From assembly GCF_014207185.1 (NCBI RefSeq), contig NZ_JACHCP010000010.1, positions 124,001 through 188,000 of the forward strand: a DNA stretch of 64,000 nt, in the 5' to 3' direction. The notes below the pieces were generated by a model. The model searched no databases, was not told where the DNA came from, and was given only the letters and a program-made list of their open reading frames with translations. Position 1 is the first letter of the stretch, and the number at the start of each line of letters is the position of its first letter. The translations under genes and the position numbers were made by a program. Of the stretch, positions 1 to 7,962 are shown piece after piece. This DNA comes from Rhodanobacter sp. A1T4 (GTDB lineage: Bacteria; Pseudomonadota; Gammaproteobacteria; Xanthomonadales; Rhodanobacteraceae).

Positions 1-11
1 CGGACAGGCTC

Positions 12-929
12 TCAAGCATCAGCCGGGCGCGGCAAGCCAAACCACTCCTCGAGTTTGCCCAGCAAACGTTCCAGTTCCAGCGTCAAAAGGGCAAAGCTGG
101 CGTCCATTTCGGCGTGCGCGTCCTGTTGGCTGTCGCCCAGCTCGTCCATCACCACGTCGAGGAATTTCAGCTTGCGGATGATCAGGTCCTCGCCCAGCAC
201 GAAGCTGATGCGATCGTCGAAGGTCAGTCCCAGCAGAAAGACCTGCTTGCCGTTGCGCAGGTGCTCCTTCACTTCCTCGGCATCCAGATCCTGGCGGCGG
301 CACTTGGCGATCGCACCGGTGGCGGTGGCCGGATCGCGCAGTTCGCATTCATCGCCCAGGGTCAGGCCAGCCGGCAGGTTGCCGTTGGCCAGCCAGTCGG
401 TCATCAGCACGCGTGGGCCTTCCTCCGGCGCCAGCGGTACGGCAGGAAAGCTGCCCAGCGCCTCGCGGATCTGGGTCAGGGCGTTTTCGGCCGACTTGCG
501 GCTCGAGGTATCCAGCACCAGCCAGCCGTTTTTCATGTCGACATAGGCGGACATGCGTGAGGTGCGCACGAAGGCGCGCGGCAGCAGCTCGTTCAGCAGA
601 TCCTCCTTGATGCGCTTGCGCTCGCGGCCGCCGACCTTGCGGCCCTCTTCCTCGGCAATCTTCTGCACCTTGCGTGACAGCTCCTCGTTGACCACCTGCG
701 CGGGCAACAGCTTGTCTTCACCGCCGACGGTGACCAGGGTGCACTGCTTCACCGCGTGAGTGAGCGGCGCTTCCTCGCCGCGCCCGACCGGCGGCACAAA
801 GCCCTTGGTGAACATTTCCAGCGGGCCACAGGGACGCAGGCGATGTTCGGCCAGCACGTCATCGAGGCGTTTCAGATCGGTGGCAACAGCGGGGGAAAAA
901 CGGAACAGCGTGAGATTGCGAAAAAACAT
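12..929 (-). CDS. rdgC: Recombination-associated protein RdgC
   Basis: The 305-residue product has the normal length of RdgC (about 303 in enterobacteria) and matches it along its whole length. It opens with FFRNLTLFRF and carries the conserved LLPRAF segment near residue 115, the CRRQDLDAEEV stretch in the second half and an acidic/leucine-rich end. In the family, RdgC is a nucleoid-associated ring-shaped dimer that binds double-stranded DNA without sequence specificity and restrains RecA filament activity. It starts at an ATG and stands alone, followed on the same strand by no partner gene inside the window. Identification is by family resemblance; I see nothing truncated or unusual. Confidence 0.95.
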   Translation of the reverse strand: MFFRNLTLFRFSPAVATDLKRLDDVLAEHRLRPCGPLEMFTKGFVPPVGRGEEAPLTHAVKQCTLVTVGGEDKLLPAQVVNEELSRKVQKIAEEEGRKVGGRERKRIKEDLLNELLPRAFVRTSRMSAYVDMKNGWLVLDTSSRKSAENALTQIREALGSFPAVPLAPEEGPRVLMTDWLANGNLPAGLTLGDECELRDPATATGAIAKCRRQDLDAEEVKEHLRNGKQVFLLGLTFDDRISFVLGEDLIIRKLKFLDVVMDELGDSQQDAHAEMDASFALLTLELERLLGKLEEWFGLPRPADA

Positions 930-1023
930 GAGTATCCGAATGATGATCGCCCGAAGGCGGGAACGGCTGTGCCACCACCCGGGCGATCCCGGAGGACCAC
1001 CGTCGGATGGTGACTTGCGATAT

Positions 1024-2226
1024 TCAGCGGCTGACGGTGGCGACGGCCGCGGCGACGGTTTCCAGGTTGTCGCGATTGAGCGCGGCCACGCAAATGCGGC
1101 CGCTGTCCAGTGCGTAGATCGCGTATTCGTTACGCAGGCGGTGAACCTGAGCCTTGCTCAGGCCGGAATACGAGAACATGCCGGCCTGGCTCTGGATGAA
1201 GGCGAACTGCGTGGCACCGTGCGCGGCCAGCCGCTCGACCATGCCTGCACGCATCGCGTGGATGCGTGAGCGCATCTCGCCCAGCTCCTGCTCCCACTGC
1301 GCGCGCAGCTCGGTGCTGCCGAGCACGCCGGCCACCAGCGCGGCGCCGTGCGTGGACGGGCTGGAATAGTTGGCACGAATGGTCTGCTTGATCTTCGACA
1401 GTACGCGTGCCGCCTCGTCACGATTGGCCGCCACCATCGACAGCGCACCGACGCGCTCGCCATACAACGAGAACGACTTGGAATACGAGTTGGCCACCAC
1501 GAACGCTTCGATACCGGAGGCCGCCAGCAGGCGCACCGCGGTCGCGTCCGCATCCAGACCCTGATCAAAACCCTGGTAGGCCAGATCGACGAACGGCAGC
1601 AGCTGGCGCTCCTTCAGCAGTTCGATCGTCTGCGCCCACTGCGCCGCATCGAGGTCGACGCCAGTCGGGTTGTGGCAGCACGCATGCAGCAACACGACCG
1701 TGCCCGGCTCCAGCTTGCCAAGATCTGCCAGCATGCCGGCGAAATCCAGGCCATGGCTGGCTTCGTCGTAATAGCGGTAGTCGAGCAGTTCGAAACCCGC
1801 GGTACGGAAAATCACATGGTGATTGCCCCAGCTCGGGCTGCTGATGGCAACCTTCCCGCTGCTGCCTTGCACCTGCTTGAGCAGGTCGGCCGCCACGCGC
1901 AACGCACCACTGCCGCCAACCGTTTGAGCGGTAGCCACGCGACCGGCCTCAAGCACCGACGATCCCAGGCCGAACAGCTGCTGCTGGGTGAGCTGATTGT
2001 AGGCCGGCATGCCATCGATCGGCAGATAGCCGCGCGGCTTCGCGGCTGAAGCCAGCGCCTTCTCCACTTCATAGACCGAGCGCAACAGCGGCACATGTCC
2101 CTGTTCGTCGACGTAAATGCCCACGCCCAGATTGATCTTGCCTGGACGGGTGTCGGCGACAAATGTTTCGGTCAAACCCAGGATCGGATCGCCCGGGGCC
2201 ATTTCAACGGATGCAAAGAAGGACAC
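1024..2226 (-). CDS. tyrB: Aromatic-amino-acid / aspartate aminotransferase
   Basis: A 400-residue class I PLP-dependent transaminase of the AspC/TyrB subfamily. The N-terminal DPILGLTETF and the early RPGKINLGVGIY match that subfamily. Visible active-site residues are Asn186 in HNPTG, Asp214, Tyr217, the Schiff-base Lys250 in NSYSKSFSLYG and Arg258. The enzyme exchanges amino groups between 2-oxoglutarate and aspartate or aromatic amino acids in the cytoplasm. The start chosen is GTG; the next in-frame Met, eight codons later, would cut close to the conserved N terminus. Substrate preference (AspC versus TyrB) cannot be decided from the sequence, so the symbol is tentative. Confidence 0.9.
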   Translation of the reverse strand: MSFFASVEMAPGDPILGLTETFVADTRPGKINLGVGIYVDEQGHVPLLRSVYEVEKALASAAKPRGYLPIDGMPAYNQLTQQQLFGLGSSVLEAGRVATAQTVGGSGALRVAADLLKQVQGSSGKVAISSPSWGNHHVIFRTAGFELLDYRYYDEASHGLDFAGMLADLGKLEPGTVVLLHACCHNPTGVDLDAAQWAQTIELLKERQLLPFVDLAYQGFDQGLDADATAVRLLAASGIEAFVVANSYSKSFSLYGERVGALSMVAANRDEAARVLSKIKQTIRANYSSPSTHGAALVAGVLGSTELRAQWEQELGEMRSRIHAMRAGMVERLAAHGATQFAFIQSQAGMFSYSGLSKAQVHRLRNEYAIYALDSGRICVAALNRDNLETVAAAVATVSR

Positions 2227-2298
2227 AGTGGGTACTCGGTAAGAAAAATGAAGAAATCAGGAATGGGGAGTCAATCGGGAAAGTGGCAGCACTCAAGC

Positions 2299-3159
2299 TT
2301 ACGAGACCGCCGTCTCATCCGCCGCGTTCACCTGCCATGCGGACGAATCCACAGCATGCATGCCCACGGCGGAAAAATCGAACAACTGGCGATCGGCGAG
2401 GTGCGAGGGTGACACATGGGCCAGTGCGCGAAAAATATTCTCGCTACGGCCGGGCTGCAGAGTTTCCCACTCGTCCAGCATCCGCTGCACGGCCTTGCGC
2501 TGCAGGTTTTCCTGCGAGCCACAGAGGTTGCACGGAATGATCGGAAACTGTTGCTGCCCAGCGTAATCGGCGATATCGCTTTCCCGGCAATACGCCAGCG
2601 GTCGGATCACCACGTGACGGCCGTCGTCCGAACGCAGCTTGGGCGGTATCGCCTTCAGCTGCGCCTGATAAAACATGTTCAGGAAAAACGTGGCGAGGAT
2701 GTCATCGCGATGATGGCCCAGTGCAATCTTGCTGATGCCGTTTGCCGCCGCCCAGCTGTAGAGCGCGCCGCGGCGCAGGCGCGAGCACAGGCTGCACATG
2801 GTCTTGCCGGCTGGAATCACCCGCGTCACCGTGCCGTAGGTGTCCTGCTCGATGACATGGGACGGCACACCGCGTGCGCGCAGGTAGTCCGGCAGCACCT
2901 GTTCGGGGAAATCCGGCTGCTTCTGGTCCAGATTCACCGCGATCAGCTCGAAGCGCACAGGTGCCCTGGCCTGCAGCTGCAGCAGCATTTCCAGCAGAGT
3001 GTACGAATCCTTGCCGCCGGACAGGCAGACCATCACCTTGTCGCCGTCCTCGATCATGCCGAAATCGCTGATCGCCTGCCCGACCTGATGGCGCAGGCGC
3101 CTCGCCAGTTTGTCGGCCTCGGCAGCGGGCGGGCGGTGGATATGGGGTTGAGCGGACAT
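2299..3159 (-). CDS. ttcA: tRNA 2-thiocytidine(32) synthetase TtcA
   Basis: A PP-loop ATPase of about 286 residues. It shows the ATP pyrophosphatase loop [13 protein letters not shown] and the two cysteine pairs that define TtcA, CSLCSR and CNLCGS, which hold an iron-sulfur cluster. TtcA thiolates C32 in the anticodon loop of certain tRNAs, using an adenylated intermediate and sulfur from a cysteine desulfurase. The start is placed at the Met of [11 protein letters not shown], because ten additional upstream residues ([10 protein letters not shown]) are hydrophobic and unlike the family. The tail after the last conserved region (from the CNLCGS pair onward) has the usual length. No operon partner. 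Confidence 0.95.
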   Translation of the reverse strand: MSAQPHIHRPPAAEADKLARRLRHQVGQAISDFGMIEDGDKVMVCLSGGKDSYTLLEMLLQLQARAPVRFELIAVNLDQKQPDFPEQVLPDYLRARGVPSHVIEQDTYGTVTRVIPAGKTMCSLCSRLRRGALYSWAAANGISKIALGHHRDDILATFFLNMFYQAQLKAIPPKLRSDDGRHVVIRPLAYCRESDIADYAGQQQFPIIPCNLCGSQENLQRKAVQRMLDEWETLQPGRSENIFRALAHVSPSHLADRQLFDFSAVGMHAVDSSAWQVNAADETAVS

Positions 3160-3272
3160 GGCAGCCAGGAACACAAAGATTAACCTCATTGTAGCGGGCT
3201 GGCCGATCGGCTTTCGTCCTTACCAAACAGCACAAAGATCGGCGCTAGACTAGGAGGCTTCCTCCCCAGCCG

Positions 3273-3491
3273 ATGCCAGTCGCCATGCAGGTCAAGGATC
3301 ACGCCAACCTCGTTCACTTGCTGGCCGAACTGCGGGTGGAACATCGCGATCTCGATCTGGCGATTCACCAACTGGCCGCCGGACTCAGCCGGGACGAGCT
3401 GCAGCTGACCCGACTGAAGAAACGCAAGCTGCTGCTGAAAGACAGCATCGCCCGCCTCGAAAGCAAGCTGATCCCCGATCTGGACGCTTGA
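3273..3491 (+). CDS. DUF465 (YdcH-like) small coiled-coil protein
   Basis: A 72-residue basic helical protein with the DUF465 pattern: an N-terminal helix, a central HRDLD segment, then a lysine-rich run ending LKDSIARLE. The family is widespread in proteobacteria and its function is not established. It lies divergently from ttcA with about 110 bp between the starts. A second in-frame Met four codons in (MQVKDHANLV) is an alternative start; the AGGAGG about 13 bases before the first ATG is slightly far for either to be certain. Confidence 0.8.
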   Translation: MPVAMQVKDHANLVHLLAELRVEHRDLDLAIHQLAAGLSRDELQLTRLKKRKLLLKDSIARLESKLIPDLDA

Positions 3492-3554
3492 TCGTTAGGG
3501 AATCGATCGTGCGTCCGCACTGCACGAGCACCATCAACTCTTACCGGAATACCG

Positions 3555-4163
3555 ATGCCACCACTCGCACCCGTTACGCTGCAGGACGAGCACGTCGCCC
3601 TCGAACCCTTGAGCCTTGATCACGTGGCCGCACTCGAAACGGCAGCGGCGGATGGCGAACTGTGGAACCTGTGGTTTACCAGCGCGCCGGCGCCGGGACA
3701 GGCCGGCGCCTATGTCGAAACAGCCCTCAAGGGGCACGCTGGCGGCCTGATGCTGCCCTTCGCGATACGTGAGAAAACCAGCGGCGCCATCGTCGGCACC
3801 AGCCGTTATTACGACATCGTGCCGGAGCTGCCGCGGTTGGCGATCGGCTATACCTGGTATGCGAAAAGCTGGCAGAAAAGCCACCTCAACACCGCCTGCA
3901 AGCGCCTGCTGCTGCGCCATGCCTTCGAGTCACTGGATTGCGTTGCAGTGGAGTTCCACACCGACCATCGCAACCTCGATTCGCAGCGCGCGATCGAACG
4001 GCTTGGCGCACAGCGCGATGGCATCCTGCGCGCGCACAAGCGCAGGCCGGATGGCACGCTGCGCAACACCGTCTGCTATAGCATCCTCGCTGACGAATGG
4101 CCGGACGTGGATCGCTGGCTGGGAATGCGGCTGGATCGACTGCTCATCCCTCGGCCGCGATGA
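3555..4163 (+). CDS. GNAT family N-acetyltransferase (RimJ/RimL-like)
   Basis: A 202-residue protein with the GNAT fold as seen in the RimL/YjdJ group: substrate-side region LEPLSLDHVAAL near residue 16, a central strand with IVGTSRYYD, the WYAKSWQKSHLNTACKRLLL segment corresponding to the acetyl-CoA pyrophosphate loop and helix, and the late strand VEFHTDHRNLDSQRAIERLG. It should transfer an acetyl group from acetyl-CoA to an amino group. Substrate is unknown; the resemblance to RimJ/RimL does not prove a ribosomal protein target. It ends 16 bp before the convergent pssA gene. Confidence 0.85.
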   Translation: MPPLAPVTLQDEHVALEPLSLDHVAALETAAADGELWNLWFTSAPAPGQAGAYVETALKGHAGGLMLPFAIREKTSGAIVGTSRYYDIVPELPRLAIGYTWYAKSWQKSHLNTACKRLLLRHAFESLDCVAVEFHTDHRNLDSQRAIERLGAQRDGILRAHKRRPDGTLRNTVCYSILADEWPDVDRWLGMRLDRLLIPRPR

Positions 4164-4179
4164 CGGCAAGCACGATCGC

Positions 4180-5580
4180 TCACATGATCCGATTGACTAG
4201 CCGATCGAGCCGCGTGCGATTGAGCCGCTTCAAATTTTTGCGCACCTCCGCCGGATAGCTTCGCGGACTTTCCAGCGCGAAGTCGCTGGATAGCCGCACG
4301 GCGTGCTGCTTCAGCGCCGTCCATTCCGCTTCGTGCTTGGCCTTGAGCCGATGCGCGGGATCACGCAGCAGCAGGCCGTTTTCCAGATCCAGCGCCCACG
4401 CGCGTGGATTCAAATTGTTGCCCGTGATAACGGCCACATCGTCGTCGACGAACAAGCCCTTGAGGTGGTAGCTGTTGTCGCCATCGCGCCACAGGTAAAC
4501 ATTGAGTTGACCACTGGCGATCTGTTTTCGGTGCGCGCGTGCAAAGCGGCGCAGGTTGTTCTCGTACAGATACGGCAGCAGGCCGATGGTGCGGAACGGC
4601 TGCGGCGGAGGGATGTAGAAATCATTGGCGGTCTTGTCGCCGACCATGATGTGGATCTCGCAGCCGCGCCGCAGCAGCTGGCCGAGCACGAGGCGTACCG
4701 GTCGCGGCAGGTTGAAGTACGGCGTCAGCAAAATCACTCGTCGGCGCGCGCCGCGCAGCAGAGCCAGCAGCACATCGTTGAGTACGTTGTCGACGCGACC
4801 GAACCCCAGCAGCGGTGTCACTGCCACATCGGTGTCGCCCAGCACATCATGCGGCACGTCGTAGCGCGCCTGATCCAGATCCTGTCGAAACGTGCGAATG
4901 GCCGGGTACAGGCTGCGCGTAGTCGGTACTTCGGGCACATTCAATCGGCGCACCGCCTCGCCTTCGACAAAGTGACGCCGCAGGAACTCGGCCATCGCGT
5001 CCGCCAGTTCGCGATGCTGCAGTCGATGGTAACGATCGAGACGATAACGCCCCTGCTTGGCCAGGTAGACGTCGTTGAAGCTGGCGCCGCTGTAGAGCAC
5101 GGTGTCGTCGATGATCACGCCCTTGAGATGCAACACGCCGAACAGCTCGCGGTTCTGCACCGGCACGCCGTAGATCAGCACGCCAGGGCCCAGACGCTTG
5201 TCGTATTCGCGATACATGCCGGCGTTGCCTTCACTTTTCTGCTTGCCGATCAGCCCGCGCTGCGCGCGATGCCAGTCGACGAATACCGAAATCTGCAACG
5301 CGGGATTCTTCGTCCGCGCCGCATACAGGGCATCGAGCACTTCACGGCCACCGTCATCGTCCTGCAGATACAGCGCCACGATCAGGATGCGTCGGGTCGC
5401 CTGAGCAATTGCCTGCAGCAACGCCTGTCGGAATGCCGCGGGGTCCGGCAGCACCTCGATCGCATCGGCCGGTATGGCGAAAAACGGTAGCGCATCCAGC
5501 AGCGCCTGCGCCACGCCCTTCTGCTGAAAAGGCAGCATGCGCTTGGCCAGGCGCTGCGGCGCCTTCATCAGATTATTCAT
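4180..5580 (-). CDS. pssA: CDP-diacylglycerol--serine O-phosphatidyltransferase (PssA, PLD superfamily)
   Basis: A 466-residue phospholipase-D superfamily protein, close to the length of E. coli PssA (451). It has two HKD-type motifs, HLKGVIID (His151, Lys153, Asp158) and HLKGLFVD (His372, Lys374, Asp379). The first half also shows the VDWHRAQRGLIG segment typical of PssA rather than of cardiolipin synthases. The enzyme condenses CDP-diacylglycerol with serine to make phosphatidylserine, the precursor of phosphatidylethanolamine, at the cytoplasmic face of the inner membrane. The very basic C terminus (KNLKRLNRTRLDRLVNR) fits peripheral membrane binding. It has no visible operon partner. Confidence 0.92.
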   Translation of the reverse strand: MNNLMKAPQRLAKRMLPFQQKGVAQALLDALPFFAIPADAIEVLPDPAAFRQALLQAIAQATRRILIVALYLQDDDGGREVLDALYAARTKNPALQISVFVDWHRAQRGLIGKQKSEGNAGMYREYDKRLGPGVLIYGVPVQNRELFGVLHLKGVIIDDTVLYSGASFNDVYLAKQGRYRLDRYHRLQHRELADAMAEFLRRHFVEGEAVRRLNVPEVPTTRSLYPAIRTFRQDLDQARYDVPHDVLGDTDVAVTPLLGFGRVDNVLNDVLLALLRGARRRVILLTPYFNLPRPVRLVLGQLLRRGCEIHIMVGDKTANDFYIPPPQPFRTIGLLPYLYENNLRRFARAHRKQIASGQLNVYLWRDGDNSYHLKGLFVDDDVAVITGNNLNPRAWALDLENGLLLRDPAHRLKAKHEAEWTALKQHAVRLSSDFALESPRSYPAEVRKNLKRLNRTRLDRLVNRIM

Positions 5581-5676
5581 GGATGCATGAGTCCTTCAGC
5601 ATGCCTACGCCGCCAGCCGCGATGACGTGCTTCCGCGGCGAACATCTGGCAATGCATTCGCGATGCAGGAAACGCC

Positions 5677-6090
5677 TCAGCCGCTGTGCACCGGGAAGGT
5701 CTGCGCCTTACCCGCCGGCGCTGGCGAGTTCGAGTTGTTCGGCGCAACCGGTGGTCGGGCGGCTGGACCGACTGGTCGTGCCCCGCACTGATAAGCACCC
5801 CACGGCTGCGAGCCGTCGGTGGGATCCGCCAATGGCTTGATGGTATCGGCGTGCAACTCGGCCGCCTGGTTGCGCGCCAGCACTTCAAGTTCATCGCGCA
5901 CGGTGATGTTGTTGCGATCGACCGGACCGATGTGATCCTGCACGGACACCGTGACCTTGCCCATGTCGCGGCAACCCGACACATCACCGCCCCACGCGGT
6001 ACGCACGTTCTTGGCCGCATCATCCAGCGTGATGCCATAGGTGCAAGCACTCAACAGTACGGGAACGAGCAACAACAGGGTCTTGCGCAT
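5677..6090 (-). CDS. DUF4156 family outer-membrane lipoprotein
   Basis: A 137-residue lipoprotein. The signal peptide MRKTLLLLVPVLLSAC ends in a lipobox with Cys16 as the lipidated residue. The mature part carries the DUF4156 pattern: an early Cys in VSGCRDMGKVTVSV, then ELEVLARNQAAELHADTI, then WGAYQC. The last 35 residues are proline- and asparagine-rich and look unstructured. The open frame extends upstream to about 6384, but only the Met at 6090 gives a signal peptide. Function of the family is not known; the two mature cysteines could form a disulfide bond in the periplasm. Confidence 0.85.
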   Translation of the reverse strand: MRKTLLLLVPVLLSACTYGITLDDAAKNVRTAWGGDVSGCRDMGKVTVSVQDHIGPVDRNNITVRDELEVLARNQAAELHADTIKPLADPTDGSQPWGAYQCGARPVGPAARPPVAPNNSNSPAPAGKAQTFPVHSG

Positions 6091-6469
6091 GGACGACTCC
6101 GTAGCGGTGACTTGAAAGAAAGTACCGGCTCCGCGCCGGCATTCCGACATCCTAACGCGAGGATGCGGCGGCGTCCGCAATCGGCCCCTGACGCACGTTA
6201 CGTGGGCCCTGATCGCGGTCGTCGCCGGCCGCGCCGAATGCACCCGCGAAACGGATGCCCGCCGTGCCGACACTGTCTGCCGTGCCTCGTCGTTGTGAGT
6301 GTCCGCCTGTCCGTTGGCCGCAGGCGACCGTCCGCGGACAATTCGGACGCTAGCTCGTCGATTACAAAAATTCATATATATCAATTACCTAAATCGAATA
6401 AACGACTTGGCACAGCGATTGCAACTGGCTAACTGCAGAGGTAATTCCTACCTCACTGGAGAAACCGTC
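6091..6469. other. Intergenic region with a sigma-54 promoter
   Basis: A 379-bp stretch without a convincing gene. The first 250 bp are GC-rich like the surroundings. The last 110 bp turn A/T-rich (a run of ATATAT near 6375) and contain the -24/-12 element described separately. The A/T-rich part between about 6360 and 6400 is where an enhancer-bound activator or IHF would be expected to act; I cannot name a specific site. Confidence 0.6.
6408..6423 (+). promoter_or_regulatory. Sigma-54 (RpoN) -24/-12 promoter
   Basis: TGGCACAGCGATTGCA matches the RpoN consensus TGGCACG-N4-TTGCW in all but one position. The invariant GG (6409-6410) and GC (6421-6422) are separated by exactly 10 bases. Transcription would start near 6433 and the next gene begins at 6470. 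Confidence 0.8.
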
Positions 6470-6673
6470 ATGAAATTCGAAACCTTTATGTTGCACAGCC
6501 TGTTTGTCGCCTGCTTCGCGGTCTGCGCACTGATCATGGGCGCCATGCTGAATACCAACCCGCAGAACCTGCAGCACGGCATCGCCAATCCGGTTGCCAG
6601 CGCTCTGCTGACTGCTCCGACCAGCTGCGCGATGCGACCTGATGGCGTGGTCTGCCCGACGCTGCACGGCTGA
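6470..6673 (+). CDS. Small membrane or exported protein behind a sigma-54 promoter
   Basis: A 67-residue open frame that I do not recognise. A GGAG sits eight bases before the ATG. Residues 7-27 form one hydrophobic helix (HSLFVACFAVCALIMGAML) that could be an uncleaved anchor or a signal peptide. The remaining 40 residues are polar with two cysteines nine residues apart near the C terminus (SCAMRPDGVVC), which could pair by disulfide outside the cytoplasm. It is preceded by an almost perfect RpoN promoter, which makes it more credible than an arbitrary short frame. Function unknown. Confidence 0.6.
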   Translation: MKFETFMLHSLFVACFAVCALIMGAMLNTNPQNLQHGIANPVASALLTAPTSCAMRPDGVVCPTLHG

Positions 6674-6751
6674 GCCCGGCAAGTCTTTGCTTGATTGATC
6701 CAAGATTGATCGCGGCCACGCATACCTGCCGGGCTGCGCGATAATGGGCGG

Positions 6752-7222
6752 ATGTTGCAGGTCATCCTCTTCCGTCCCGAGATTCCGCCGAACACCGGCA
6801 ACGTGATTCGCTTGTGCGCGAACACCGGCGCCGCGCTGCATCTGATCCGACCCTTGGGCTTCGAACTGGACGACGCGCGCCTACGCCGTGCGGGACTGGA
6901 CTACCACGAATACGCCAGCCTCAACGTGCACGACGATCTGGCCAGCTGCCTCGACGCGATCGGCAGGCCGCGCGTGTTTGCCTTCACCACCAAAGGCACG
7001 GTCGCTCACGTAGATGCGCGTTTTGCCGCAGGCGATGCCCTGCTGTTCGGCTGCGAAACCGCCGGCCTGCCGAACGACGTGCTGGAGACGATTCCAACCG
7101 CGCATCGATTGCGCCTGCCGATGCGCCCGGACAGCCGCAGCCTCAACCTTTCCAACACAGTGGCCATTGCCGTCTACGAAGCCTGGCGCCAGCTTGGCTT
7201 CGAGGGCGCCATGCAGGTCTGA
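6752..7222 (+). CDS. trmL: tRNA (cytidine(34)-2'-O)-methyltransferase TrmL
   Basis: A 156-residue SPOUT-class methyltransferase with the full TrmL signature: [18 protein letters not shown] at the N terminus, [12 protein letters not shown] in the middle and the knot-forming end [17 protein letters not shown]. It methylates the ribose 2'-OH of the wobble base in tRNA-Leu isoacceptors using S-adenosylmethionine. Length is normal for the family. It is followed by a long hairpin and then the ubiJ-ubiB pair. Confidence 0.96.
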   Translation: MLQVILFRPEIPPNTGNVIRLCANTGAALHLIRPLGFELDDARLRRAGLDYHEYASLNVHDDLASCLDAIGRPRVFAFTTKGTVAHVDARFAAGDALLFGCETAGLPNDVLETIPTAHRLRLPMRPDSRSLNLSNTVAIAVYEAWRQLGFEGAMQV

Positions 7223-7266
7223 GAAGCTGTTTAAAAACCTACTGCGCTCGGTTTTTAAGCAGCTTC
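7223..7266. terminator. 17-bp stem hairpin between trmL and ubiJ
   Basis: GAAGCTGTTTAAAAACC (7223-7239) and GGTTTTTAAGCAGCTTC (7250-7266) pair over 17 positions with one G-U, around a 10-base loop. It begins immediately after the trmL stop. The usual terminal T-tract is missing outside the stem, but the A/T-rich stem itself could act as a bidirectional terminator. A dispersed small repeat (MITE-like) is the alternative. Confidence 0.55.
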
Positions 7267-7296
7267 TGAGGCAAGCTTGCCGGCTACAATCGCGGT

Positions 7297-7962
7297 ATGA
7301 CTGACGTTACCCCCAACTCCTGGTTACCGCAGCCGCTACGCCGACTCGCCGGCCGTGCGCTGGAAACCGCGCTGAACCACACGCTTTCGCTGGACCCTGA
7401 CGCGCAGCAGCGACTTGTCGCGCTGAATGGTCGCCGCGTGCAACTGCACCTGCGCGGGCCGGAAATTGCACTGGCGATCACGGTGACCGATGGACACCTG
7501 AACGTCGGACCGCCTGAAGAGAACACAGCCACCTCCGGCAGCCAGCTGCGTGTCGCCGCCACACCGGGCAGTCTGCTGGCGATGCTGTTCAAGCGCGACG
7601 ATGACGGCATTTCACCCGGCAAAGTGGACATTGCTGGCGACGCTGAACTGGCACGACGACTGGAAAAACTGGCCAGTACGTTCGCACCCGATTTCGAGGA
7701 GGCGTTCGCTCGTACCTTTGGCGACGTGCTGGGCGTCCCCCTGGCCAAAGCCGTGCGCAAGGCGCTGACTCATGCGCGCGAAACCGCGACACACCTGACC
7801 GAAGACGGCGCCGACTGGCTGCGTGAGGAATCGCGCATCGCCCTGGCGCCCGGCGAAGTCGAGGGCTTCCTCGATGGCGTTGATACTTTGCGCGAACGCA
7901 GCGAACGACTGGAGTCACGCATGCAACGACTCGCCCGCCGCCTGCAGGGCAACGCCGCATGA
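7297..7962 (+). CDS. ubiJ: Ubiquinone biosynthesis accessory factor UbiJ (SCP2 domain)
   Basis: A 221-residue protein. The first 120 residues form an SCP2-like lipid-binding domain (LALNHTLSLDPDAQ-type start, RVQLHLRGPEIALAITVTDGHL, then TPGSLLAMLF). The rest is helical and ends in a coiled coil (RERSERLESRMQRLARRLQ). UbiJ binds the isoprenoid intermediates of ubiquinone and organises the soluble Ubi complex together with UbiK, whose gene is also in this window at about 23 kb. Its stop overlaps the ubiB start by four bases, so the two are translationally coupled. Unlike enterobacteria, no ubiE precedes it. Confidence 0.9.
   Translation: MTDVTPNSWLPQPLRRLAGRALETALNHTLSLDPDAQQRLVALNGRRVQLHLRGPEIALAITVTDGHLNVGPPEENTATSGSQLRVAATPGSLLAMLFKRDDDGISPGKVDIAGDAELARRLEKLASTFAPDFEEAFARTFGDVLGVPLAKAVRKALTHARETATHLTEDGADWLREESRIALAPGEVEGFLDGVDTLRERSERLESRMQRLARRLQGNAA

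Noticed and set aside
4303..5490. 395-residue open frame on the plus strand opposite pssA
   Set aside because: Antisense frame of a high-GC gene; His/Gln/Arg-rich translation with no domain, and pssA on the other strand has both HKD motifs.
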